From contig NZ_ATVL01000008.1 of the NCBI RefSeq assembly GCF_000420705.1, positions 917,030-981,029 of the forward strand: DNA of 64,000 nucleotides, in the 5' to 3' direction. The position numbers and the translations under genes were made by a program. Positions 7,917-15,061 of the stretch are shown piece after piece. The notes under the pieces are model-generated. The model had not been told where the DNA came from. It did no database searches and saw nothing but the letters and a program-made list of their open reading frames with translations. Position 1 is the stretch's first letter. Each line of letters opens with the position of its first letter. The DNA comes from Hymenobacter norwichensis DSM 15439 (GTDB lineage Bacteria; Bacteroidota; Bacteroidia; Cytophagales; Hymenobacteraceae).

Positions 7917-9020
7917 ATGGCATCAACTTCGCCCCTGCTGGGCTCCTTCGACCTTTCCACGGCTTTCACCCAACATGGGTTCCAGCCATTAAATTGGTTT
8001 TACGCATCATTTGGTGAACTACCCCGCCGCGAAATTTACCAGCTAGCTTCTGCCGAAGCGCGCCAAACGGTTTTGGATACACTAGCCGTAAGCCACGACT
8101 TAGAGGCCGCTACTGTAGTTCATTCCGTCTACTTGGAACAAGCCAGCAAAACGCCCGAATGGCACTACCACGCCTTGTCACCGGGCCCGCGCCTGCTGCT
8201 CTGGTTCTACGACCGGGGATTGTACGGCGACCAAGGAGCGCAGCTGTTCTACTCGCCTCACACCGATGCAACCTTGTTGGCGCAGGTTCGGGCCGCTCTC
8301 ACAGCACAACTTGATACTGGCCAATTAGAGCGTCAGCGTATTCAGGTGCTACGGCTGGCAAGCAATGACCTGGAGTTTTCGCCGCTGCCGCTCAAGATTC
8401 CAGCGCTTGACTTGGCTACACACTACAACGACGACCTCCTGCCAGTGCATGAGGCCATTGTGAACCGCTTGCAAAAGCCCGACGATAAAGGCTTAGTGAT
8501 TCTGCACGGCCCGCCCGGCACCGGCAAAACCAGCTACATCCGGCACCTGTGTGGCCTCACCGACAAGCCCAAGCTGTTCATTCCGCCCAACTTGGCCGTG
8601 CGCATCGCCGACCCCGAGTTCATCAATCTGCTTCATGACAACACCAATTCCATCCTCATCATCGAGGATGCAGAGGAACTACTGTCTAAGCGCGACGGGC
8701 ATGGCGGCAATGCCGTCAGCAACCTGCTCAACCTCTCCGACGGCCTGCTCTCCGACGGGTTTCACATCCAGATTATCTGCACCTTTAACGCCGACATTGC
8801 TCGCATCGACAAGGCGCTATTGCGGAAAGGTCGCCTCATTGCCTCTTACAATTTTGAGCCACTAACACAGCTTAAAGCCCAAGCGCTGGCCGCTAGCCTC
8901 AGCCAGGAACAACCTGTTACCGAACCTACTACGCTAGCCGACATTTATAACCGCGAAGAGCAGGTGTTTACCAGCGAGCCTAAAAGCACGGGCCGCATCG
9001 GCTTCGGACAGGCTCGTTAA
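7917..9020 (+). CDS. AAA-type ATPase
   Basis: The protein (367 aa) has a unique N-terminal region (1-165) and an AAA domain with Walker A GPPGTGKT (198-205), Walker B ILIIED (246-251), a sensor-1-like TFNADI and an arginine-finger-like KALLRKGRL. The wording of the AAA core (ILHGPPGTGKTSYIRHL, LRKGRLIASYNFEPL) resembles the single-domain AAA/BCS1-like ATPases found in many bacteria and phages, whose role is unknown. The C-terminal 30 residues contain TGRIGFG, probably an unstructured tail. No operon partner is present: a terminator precedes it and another follows at 9072. Its substrate cannot be inferred. Confidence 0.85.
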   Translation: MASTSPLLGSFDLSTAFTQHGFQPLNWFYASFGELPRREIYQLASAEARQTVLDTLAVSHDLEAATVVHSVYLEQASKTPEWHYHALSPGPRLLLWFYDRGLYGDQGAQLFYSPHTDATLLAQVRAALTAQLDTGQLERQRIQVLRLASNDLEFSPLPLKIPALDLATHYNDDLLPVHEAIVNRLQKPDDKGLVILHGPPGTGKTSYIRHLCGLTDKPKLFIPPNLAVRIADPEFINLLHDNTNSILIIEDAEELLSKRDGHGGNAVSNLLNLSDGLLSDGFHIQIICTFNADIARIDKALLRKGRLIASYNFEPLTQLKAQALAASLSQEQPVTEPTTLADIYNREEQVFTSEPKSTGRIGFGQAR

Positions 9021-9071
9021 CCAGCTTCCTAGTATAAAAAAGGTCTATAAAAAGTTCGTTTCCAGTAAATG

Positions 9072-9108
9072 CAAAACCCCGCTTTACGAGCTGTAGAGCG
9101 GGGTTTTG
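9072..9108. terminator. Bidirectional terminator
   Basis: A 16-bp stem (9072-9087 / 9093-9108, one G-T wobble, loop GAGCT) built on CAAAACCCCGCT / AGCGGGGTTTTG. It separates the convergent AAA ATPase gene and ndk. Confidence 0.88.
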
Positions 9109-9209
9109 TGGTAAAATAGGCCATAAAACCTGAAAGTAGAAAGCTGCTAGCTAGTTTTAACTGCTCTACTTTCAAGTTAGAAATCCACTTGATTACCTAA
9201 GATGTGAGC

Positions 9210-9629
9210 TTAGAATTGCTCGTCGGGGCCGAAGAAGAAGTTGCCTTCGATTTGGGCGTTTTCGTCGGAGTCGGAACCGTGTACGGCGTTGGCTTCGATG
9301 CTCTTAGCGTACTTCTTCCGGATAGTGCCTTCGGCTGCCTGCGCAGGGTTGGTAGCGCCAATCAGCGTACGGAAGTCAGCTACAGCGTTGTCTTTCTCCA
9401 GGATAGCCGCTACAATAGGGCCCGACGACATATACTTTACCAGGTCGCCGTAGAAAGGACGCTCTTTGTGCACTTCGTAGAACTGGCCGGCGCGCTCGGC
9501 GGTCAGCAATACTTTTTTCAGAGCAACAATGCGAAAACCACCCTCTTCGATCATGCTCAGAATACCACCAATGTGGTTTTCCTGCGTGGCGTCGGGCTTA
9601 ATCATGGTGAACGTGCGGTTCGTGGCCAT
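9210..9629 (-). CDS. ndk: Nucleoside-diphosphate kinase
   Basis: The enzyme equilibrates nucleoside di- and triphosphates through a phosphohistidine. It is 139 residues long, with the typical opening [21 protein letters not shown] and the active-site His in [17 protein letters not shown]. The lysine and arginine phosphate ligands (MIKPDA, MSSGPIV region) are present. It is divergent from nrnA, with 281 bases between them. A TACTTTTG element lies at 9692-9699. Close linkage of ndk, a DHH phosphoesterase and an FKBP lipoprotein is, from memory, a recurrent arrangement in Bacteroidota. Confidence 0.97.
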   Translation of the reverse strand: MATNRTFTMIKPDATQENHIGGILSMIEEGGFRIVALKKVLLTAERAGQFYEVHKERPFYGDLVKYMSSGPIVAAILEKDNAVADFRTLIGATNPAQAAEGTIRKKYAKSIEANAVHGSDSDENAQIEGNFFFGPDEQF

Positions 9630-9691
9630 CTTTTCTATGGGTTGGGGTTAGAGGAATTCCTGTGTAGGGAAACGCAAAGAGTTTGCGGGCG

Positions 9692-9699
9692 CAAAAGTA
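9692..9699 (-). promoter_or_regulatory. -7 element of ndk
   Basis: On the minus strand this reads TACTTTTG, an exact TAnnTTTG match, about 65 bases before the ndk start. No clear -33 TTG is visible at the usual distance. Confidence 0.45.
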
Positions 9700-9830
9700 G
9701 AGGGTTTAGGCGGGAAGTTGTTACCCGTAACCAAAGTTGCGCTTAAAGCCTGCATTATCAATTTGGCACCGGGCGGGCAGTGGAGCCAGGTAATTCCGGG
9801 CACAATTGCACCAAACCCAAAGCTGTTTTG

Positions 9831-9858
9831 TTGGAACCCAGAATATTTACGACTTTTG
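9831..9858 (+). promoter_or_regulatory. Putative nrnA promoter
   Basis: TTG (9831-9833), 17 bases, then GACTTTTG (9851-9858), one base off TAnnTTTG. It lies 53 bases upstream of the nrnA start codon. Confidence 0.4.
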
Positions 9859-9910
9859 CCGCCTTGCTCCCGGCATAAATCCCCGAATTTCAGCCACCTA
9901 TCAGTAGGCA

Positions 9911-10954
9911 ATGTCCACAATCTCTGAGCTGCAGGAGCTGCTCTCGCAACCCCGGCAGGTTTTTATTACCACGCACCACAAGCCCGATGCCGATGCTCTC
10001 GGCTCGTCGTTAGGCTTGGCAGGTTACCTCCGCAAAAAAGGCCACACGGTAACCGTCGTGACGCCCTCCGACTATCCCGATTTCCTGGCCTGGATGCCCG
10101 GCAACAACGAGGTAGTCGTGTACGACTCGCGCCAGAATGATGCGCAGGTGCAGGAAATCATTGGAACGGCCGAAGTGCTGTTCTGCCTGGATTTCTCTTG
10201 CCTGAACCGCATCAACGAGATGGGCGAGTACATCCGGCACGCGCCCGGCACCAAGGTGCTCATCGACCACCACCAGGAGCCCGAGCAGTTTGCCGACCTC
10301 GACTTCTCGAACTCTTCGGCGGCGGCCACGGCCGAGCTGGTGTTCGAGGTAATCCGTGACTTGGGTGACCAGGACCTGATTGATGCGGGTATTGGCGAGT
10401 GTCTGTACGCAGGCATCATGACCGATACCGGCTCGTTCCGGCACCCGAGCACCTCGCGCAACGTGCACCTGATCATTGCCGAACTGCTCAACGCAGGCAT
10501 CAACCTCTCCGACGTGCACCGCCGGATCTATGACTCGCATTCGGAAATGCGCCTGCGGTTCCTGGGCTTCGTGCTCAAGGATAAGCTGCGGGTGCTGCGC
10601 GAGTACAACACAGCCTACATTGCCATCACGCAGCAGGAGCTGAAAGAGTACGACTCGAAAACCGGTGACACCGAAGGCCTCGTAAATTTTGCGCTCAGCA
10701 TCGAGGGCATTGTGTTTGCGGCCGTGCTTATCGACCGGGGTCAGGCCGTCAAGATTTCGTTCCGCTCGGTTGGCGACTTCTCGGTGAGCAGCTTCTCGCG
10801 CGACCATTTCCAGGGCGGCGGCCACCACAATGCATCTGGTGGCATCAGCTACACGTCCCTGGACAGCACCGTGCAACGTTTCCTCGACTTATTGCCTCAA
10901 TACCAGAGCCAACTGGTGACGGCCCCGCTGGCAGTTGCGCCCCCTACGGTGTAA
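9911..10954 (+). CDS. nrnA: DHH/DHHA1 phosphoesterase, NrnA-like
   Basis: The 347-residue protein belongs to the bifunctional oligoribonuclease/pAp phosphatase family, which degrades nanoRNAs and 3'-phosphoadenosine 5'-phosphate. The DHH domain shows THHKPDADALGSSLGL (metal ligands), FCLDFS and the name-giving IDHHQEP. The C-terminal DHHA1 domain ends with GGGHHNASGG. The length is normal. It begins at ATG 9911 and is followed after 39 bases by the first of four FKBP genes. In gliding Bacteroidota a DHH gene often neighbours gldI, which is family knowledge recalled rather than tested here. Confidence 0.93.
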   Translation: MSTISELQELLSQPRQVFITTHHKPDADALGSSLGLAGYLRKKGHTVTVVTPSDYPDFLAWMPGNNEVVVYDSRQNDAQVQEIIGTAEVLFCLDFSCLNRINEMGEYIRHAPGTKVLIDHHQEPEQFADLDFSNSSAAATAELVFEVIRDLGDQDLIDAGIGECLYAGIMTDTGSFRHPSTSRNVHLIIAELLNAGINLSDVHRRIYDSHSEMRLRFLGFVLKDKLRVLREYNTAYIAITQQELKEYDSKTGDTEGLVNFALSIEGIVFAAVLIDRGQAVKISFRSVGDFSVSSFSRDHFQGGGHHNASGGISYTSLDSTVQRFLDLLPQYQSQLVTAPLAVAPPTV

Positions 10955-10993
10955 CTTGCCCGAAATTTTAATTTCCACCACCTTTTCTGCTTC

Positions 10994-11953
10994 ATGCATT
11001 TGCATCGCAACATTCTGAGTCTGGCCCTGGCGGCCGGCATCCTGGGCCTGGCTTCCTGCAACAAAGGCGGCGACTTCGCGAAAACTAAGTCGGGCATCGA
11101 ATACAAAGTCTTCAAAGGCGAAGGCAAAACCTACTCGCCCCGTGAGGTAAGCGCTGAAGGCGATGCTACTTACAAAGACCGGATTGGCAAGATTCTGGCG
11201 CTGGACGTGGAATACCGCACCGCCAAAGATTCTATCCTCTTCAACTCCAGCAAGCAGCAAATGGGCGTTCCGATGCGCATTGAGTTGCAGGATGTGAAAG
11301 TGAAAGGTGGCCTGGAAGAAGCCATTGCCATGCTCCAGCCCGGCGACTCGGCTGTGTTCCGCTTTAACGTGGATACCATCTTCGCTAAGTCGTTCAAGCA
11401 GCCGGTGCCGCCGTTCATGAAGAAAGCCGGTAACACCATGACCATGCTGGTGAAAGCCCAGAAGGTGCAGACCCGCGACGAAGCCACGGCCGACCAGCAG
11501 AAAGCCGTAGCTGAGCAGCAGCAGAAAGCCATTGTGCACGCCGCCGAGCAAAGCAAGAAAGACGACGCTATTCTGCAGGAATACATCAAGAAAAACAACC
11601 TGAACGCTCAGCGCGACTCGTCGGGCGTGTACTACATGGTGACTTCGCCTGGCACCGGCCCCAAGCCGAAAGTAGGCCAGACGGTATCGGTTAAGTACAC
11701 CGGCAAGCTGCTTGACGGCAAAGTATTCGACTCGTCGGAAAAGGCCCCGAACAACGGCAAGCCGATTGACTTTGCCATTGGCGTTGGTCAGGTAATTCCG
11801 GGTTGGGACAAAGCCATTCCGTTGCTCAACAAAGGCAGCAAAGCCGTGCTGCTGATTCCTTCGCCGATGGCCTACGGGCAGCGCGGCGCGGGCACCGACA
11901 TTCCTGCTGATGCGCCGCTGCGCTTCGAAGTGGAGTTGGTAGACGTGAAGTAA
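10994..11953 (+). CDS. FKBP-type prolyl isomerase lipoprotein with two FKBP-like domains
   Basis: The 319-residue protein begins with a lipoprotein signal (lipobox LASC, Cys 23). Residues about 34-155 resemble a degenerate FKBP fold (KSGIEYKVFKGEG, LEEAIAMLQPGDSAVFRF). A Gln/Lys/Ala-rich helical linker follows (about 160-200), then a canonical FKBP domain (about 210-319: VSVKYTGKLLDGKVFDSS, VIPGWDKAIPLL, IPSPMAYGQRGAG, LRFEVELVDV). The protein at 13114 has the same architecture. It is probably anchored in the outer or inner membrane facing the periplasm. It may correspond to GldI, the FKBP lipoprotein of gliding motility, but this is inferred from location and family only. Confidence 0.88.
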   Translation: MHLHRNILSLALAAGILGLASCNKGGDFAKTKSGIEYKVFKGEGKTYSPREVSAEGDATYKDRIGKILALDVEYRTAKDSILFNSSKQQMGVPMRIELQDVKVKGGLEEAIAMLQPGDSAVFRFNVDTIFAKSFKQPVPPFMKKAGNTMTMLVKAQKVQTRDEATADQQKAVAEQQQKAIVHAAEQSKKDDAILQEYIKKNNLNAQRDSSGVYYMVTSPGTGPKPKVGQTVSVKYTGKLLDGKVFDSSEKAPNNGKPIDFAIGVGQVIPGWDKAIPLLNKGSKAVLLIPSPMAYGQRGAGTDIPADAPLRFEVELVDVK

Positions 11954-11961
11954 AAACTATA

Positions 11962-11988
11962 CCGCGCCGGACTTCCGGCGCGGTTTTT
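11962..11988 (+). terminator. Intrinsic terminator inside the FKBP array
   Basis: CCGCGCCGG (11962-11970), loop ACTT, CCGGCGCGG (11975-11983), then TTTTT. It separates the first FKBP gene from the second. Confidence 0.9.
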
Positions 11989-12008
11989 ACCTTTTGCCGC
12001 TTACCCCT

Positions 12009-12596
12009 ATGACACACTTATTCAAACGCTCTTTGCTGCTCCGCTTAGCGGCGGTATTGCTTACGCTGACGGCACCTGCCTTATCGGGCTGCAAAGACGA
12101 CAACAGTACCGAGGACGCCGCCAACCGCGTGAACGAATACAAGGTGATTGATGATGGCCTGATCCAGGCTTACCTGACCCGGCACAATATCACGGCGGGT
12201 ACCGGTGTCAACCAATACCGGCGGCTAAATGGAACTTCCAACAACGGCATCTATCTGGTGCGGTTGGCAGAAAACCCCAGCACCGATACCACCACTATTA
12301 TTAGCGGCAATACCACCGAAATAAAATACGTTGGTCGCCTTCTGCGCGAATCCAACGAATCCACCATCTTCGACAACTCCACCGAGAATAATCGGCCCTG
12401 TGGCTGCATTCCGGTAACTGTAGGCGCTGGCCAGGTTATCAAAGGCTGGGACGAAGGTCTGTTGTTTATGAAGAAAGGCGACCGGTACGAGTTGCTGATT
12501 CCTTCTTATCTGGCTTACGGTCCTGGTGGTACTCCTAGCGGAACCCTCCGTGACGAGCCGTTGCGTTTTGATATGACCGTTTTGAATGTACGCTAA
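12009..12596 (+). CDS. FKBP-type prolyl isomerase lipoprotein
   Basis: The 195-residue protein starts at ATG 12009, with a lipobox LSGC after a hydrophobic signal. A short helical segment (YKVIDDGLIQAYLTRHNI) precedes a single FKBP domain with TEIKYVGRLL, VIKGWDEGLLFMKKGDRYELLIPSYLAYG and LRFDMTVLNVR. The active-site loop contains an unusual CGC insertion (NRPCGCIPVTVGAG). Its 3' end overlaps the start of the next FKBP gene by 11 bases, so translation of the two is probably coupled. It is presumed to act as a periplasmic or surface-side folding catalyst. Confidence 0.87.
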   Translation: MTHLFKRSLLLRLAAVLLTLTAPALSGCKDDNSTEDAANRVNEYKVIDDGLIQAYLTRHNITAGTGVNQYRRLNGTSNNGIYLVRLAENPSTDTTTIISGNTTEIKYVGRLLRESNESTIFDNSTENNRPCGCIPVTVGAGQVIKGWDEGLLFMKKGDRYELLIPSYLAYGPGGTPSGTLRDEPLRFDMTVLNVR

Positions 12597-13074
12597 GCAT
12601 GCTCTGCGACGGGCCCTGCGCACCGGCTGGTGGTTAGGCCTGCTACAACTGCTATTCCTGTCGGCGGTGGCACGGGCCCAAACGGGCTCGGCTGCCGCCG
12701 ATTCGCTTTCCGGGTCGGCCAGCACGCTCACCACGGCAAGTGGCATACAGTACATGGTGCTTACTGCTGGCACTGGCGCCCGGCCCCTGCCACGAAGCCG
12801 GGTGACGGTAGCCTACCGTGGCTACCTAGCCACCGGGCAGCTCTTCGACAGCTCGCCGGCCAACCGCCCGCTCCGGTTTCGGGTGGGGCAGGGCGAGGTC
12901 ATTACGGGCTGGGACGAGCTGCTGCCACTGCTGGCCGTAGGTACGCGCGTGAAAGCCTGGATTCCGGCGCGGCTGGCGTACGGCTCCCGCGGCGTAAAAG
13001 GCCCGGATGACAACTACATCATTCCGCCGAATACCGACCTGGTTTTCATGCTGGAGCTACTGTCCGCCCGCTAA
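12586..13074 (+). CDS. FKBP-type prolyl isomerase, exported
   Basis: The 162-residue protein starts at ATG 12586, inside the last codons of the preceding FKBP gene, a typical coupling arrangement. It has a signal peptide (WWLGLLQLLFLSAVARAQ) with no lipobox, so it should be soluble in the periplasm. One FKBP domain follows: GIQYMVLTAGTGARP, VTVAYRGYLATGQLFDSS, EVITGWDELLPLLAVGTRVKAWIPARLAYGSRG, LVFMLELL. The aromatic pocket residues typical of active FKBPs (Tyr, Phe-Asp, Trp, Tyr) are present. Confidence 0.87.
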   Translation: MYAKHALRRALRTGWWLGLLQLLFLSAVARAQTGSAAADSLSGSASTLTTASGIQYMVLTAGTGARPLPRSRVTVAYRGYLATGQLFDSSPANRPLRFRVGQGEVITGWDELLPLLAVGTRVKAWIPARLAYGSRGVKGPDDNYIIPPNTDLVFMLELLSAR

Positions 13075-13113
13075 GCGGCTCTACTTTCGCTACGATTTCA
13101 CCTTTTTCCCGCT

Positions 13114-14178
13114 ATGATTTCTTTATCCAGCCTCTCCAAGGCTTTCGCTACATTCCTGACTGGACTTGCCCTGCTAAGCCAGACCGCGCAGGCTCAAACT
13201 AAGAAAGCTCCTGTACCAGTTCGTAAGCCCGCTACCTCTACCAAAGCCCCCGTTAAAAAGCCGGTTGCCAGCAAAACGCCCATTAAAAGCACGGTGCCAC
13301 AAGGGTTCGGGCGCACCAAATCGGGCATTGAGTACCGCATTTTCCGGCGAAGCAACGGCCGCTACACGCTCCGCACCGACGTAAATCCGGCTGGTGACCC
13401 GACGTATTCCACCCGTATTGGCAAGACGCTAGCAGCGCATATGCAGTACCGGACCGCTAAGGATTCGGTGTTGTTCAGCACACGCAAGCAGCTAGGTATG
13501 CCGGCGCAGATACCGTTGGCGGCTCTCCAGGAGCGGGGCGGTATTGAAGAGGCCGTAACATTGCTACAAGCCGGCGACTCAGCTGTGTTCCGCTTCAATC
13601 TCGACTCCATTTTCGCCAAATCGTTTCGGCAGCCGGTGCCACCGTTCATGAAAAAGGCCGGCAACACGCTCACGATGCTGGTGAAGGTGCAAAAGCTGAT
13701 GACGCCTGCCGAGGCACAAGCCGAGCAGCAGAAGATGATGGAGCTAGCGCAGAAGAAAGCCGACGCCGACGCAGCAGAGTTCATTGCCAAAGACGATGCT
13801 TTGATTCAGGAATACCTAAAGAAAAACAACCTGACCGGCGTAAAAACTCCCGGTGGCACCTACTACGTTGTCACGAAGGCGGGTACTGGCCCTAAACCTC
13901 AGGCAGGCCAAACCGTTTCGGTTCTCTACACGGGTATGCTGCTCAACGGCAAGTTGTTCGATTCGTCGGAGAAGAACGGCGGCCAGCCCATCACCTTCCC
14001 GCTGGGCCGCGGCCAAGTAATCAGGGGCTGGGACCAGGGCCTGCTAGAACTAGCTCAAGGTACCAAGGCTATCCTACTGATACCGTCTCCGCTGGCCTAT
14101 GGCTCACGTGGTGCCGGGGCCGACATTCCCGCCAATGCCATCCTCCGCTTCGATGTAGAGTTGGTGGACGTGAAATAG
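13114..14178 (+). CDS. FKBP-type prolyl isomerase, exported, two-domain
   Basis: The 354-residue protein is a paralogue of the one at 10994, and the two share long near-identical stretches (for example IFAKSFRQPVPPFMKKAGNT). It has a signal peptide ending AQAQ rather than a lipobox and then a Lys/Pro/Thr-rich linker (about 29-68). A degenerate FKBP-like domain follows, then a helical segment rich in Gln/Ala/Lys (MMELAQKKADADAAEF) and a C-terminal FKBP domain (VSVLYTGMLLNGKLFDSS, VIRGWDQGLLELAQGTKAILLIPSPLAYGSRG). It closes the array of four, which probably arose by local duplication. Confidence 0.88.
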   Translation: MISLSSLSKAFATFLTGLALLSQTAQAQTKKAPVPVRKPATSTKAPVKKPVASKTPIKSTVPQGFGRTKSGIEYRIFRRSNGRYTLRTDVNPAGDPTYSTRIGKTLAAHMQYRTAKDSVLFSTRKQLGMPAQIPLAALQERGGIEEAVTLLQAGDSAVFRFNLDSIFAKSFRQPVPPFMKKAGNTLTMLVKVQKLMTPAEAQAEQQKMMELAQKKADADAAEFIAKDDALIQEYLKKNNLTGVKTPGGTYYVVTKAGTGPKPQAGQTVSVLYTGMLLNGKLFDSSEKNGGQPITFPLGRGQVIRGWDQGLLELAQGTKAILLIPSPLAYGSRGAGADIPANAILRFDVELVDVK

Positions 14179-14186
14179 AGATAGGT

Positions 14187-14247
14187 AAAGGGGAGTTCTT
14201 TGTTCTGATTAATCCACTTACGGGTTTAGAACGAAGAACTCCCCTTT
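14187..14247. terminator. Bidirectional terminator between FKBP array and recO
   Basis: The 20-bp stem AAAGGGGAGTTCTTTGTTCT (14187-14206) pairs with 14228-14247 with one wobble and has T/A-tracts at both ends. It serves both convergent units. Confidence 0.85.
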
Positions 14248-14251
14248 TCTC

Positions 14252-14968
14252 TTATTCTGCCAGTATTTCCGAGAGAATAGCCAAGGAGCGTACTTCACCG
14301 AGGCGTTCCACATGCAACTGGTAATAGCGAATTATCACGTTCAATAGTTCGCGCCGCACCCGTCCATTGGGAATGGTAACGTGCGCAGGGTCTCGGAGCA
14401 GTTCGTCGATGTACTGTTCAAATTCTTGAAGGCGCAGCACTGTGGGGCCGCCGCCCTGACTAGTGGGCACAGTGGCCGCAAAGGTTACTTGGGTAGTTAA
14501 CTCTTCACCCGTTTCCACCCCAAACCCCAGATACGTAGCCAGCCGGAGCAGGAAGGCCAGCGCGAAATTTTCGTAGCCGCTGGTCTGCTGGTCGAATGCT
14601 AGCAGGCTGTCGTGCAGAAACTGAAAAAGTGCCTCGTTTTCCTCTTCTTCCTGTAGCGAGTGGCTCAGGATTTCAGACAATACCAGCGCCACGCTGCTCT
14701 TCTGCACATCATACGGAATGCTGCGGTAGAGCTCAGCGCACCGAAACTCGGAGAGGCGCGTGAGGCCGCCGTTTTTCGAGGTATACGCCACTAGTTCCAG
14801 CAGCGTGAGAGGCTGAAACAAGGCAATCCGGCCCGGTGGCTTGGCTTTGCGCACCCCGTTCACCACATAGCTCTGCACTCCCAGCCGCTCAGTATACACC
14901 CGCGCAATAATGCTGGTTTCGCGGTATTTAATGTAGCTCAGAACAACCCCGCGGGTTTTGATTAGCAT
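14252..14968 (-). CDS. recO: DNA repair protein RecO
   Basis: The 238-residue protein assists RecR in loading RecA on SSB-coated DNA. It opens MLIKTRGVVLSYIKYRETS with an OB-fold (VYTERLGVQSYVVNGVRK, LFQPLTLLELV) and continues with the helical C-terminal domain (FALAFLLRLATYLGFGVE). It lacks an obvious Cys4 zinc site, as many Bacteroidota members do. The start is ATG 14968. An in-frame extension upstream would translate the palindrome at 14973-15052 and was rejected. porZ lies immediately upstream on the same strand. Confidence 0.92.
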   Translation of the reverse strand: MLIKTRGVVLSYIKYRETSIIARVYTERLGVQSYVVNGVRKAKPPGRIALFQPLTLLELVAYTSKNGGLTRLSEFRCAELYRSIPYDVQKSSVALVLSEILSHSLQEEEENEALFQFLHDSLLAFDQQTSGYENFALAFLLRLATYLGFGVETGEELTTQVTFAATVPTSQGGGPTVLRLQEFEQYIDELLRDPAHVTIPNGRVRRELLNVIIRYYQLHVERLGEVRSLAILSEILAE

Positions 14969-14972
14969 GGAT

Positions 14973-15052
14973 TTGAATTGTTGAATTGCTAAAGGGTTGG
15001 TTGTTCTCTGGAATTGTTGAACAACCAACCCTTTAGCAATTCAACAATTCAA
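14973..15052. repeat. Perfect 34-bp inverted repeat upstream of recO
   Basis: The left arm 14973-15006 is exactly complementary to 15019-15052, with a 12-base loop. The arms consist of repeated words (TTGAATTGTTGAATTG, AAAGGGTTGGTTG). It fills the gap between the porZ stop and the recO start and lies 4 bases from the recO ATG, so it would fold at the ribosome-binding region if transcribed. Confidence 0.9.
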
Positions 15053-15061
15053 CTATGCCGC

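Noticed and set aside
10010..10876. Long open frame on the minus strand (288 residues)
   Set aside because: It is antisense to nrnA, whose DHH and DHHA1 motifs are unambiguous. High GC explains the open frame.
14969..15028. N-terminal extension of RecO
   Set aside because: It would translate the palindrome and precede the conserved MLIKTRGVVL start.
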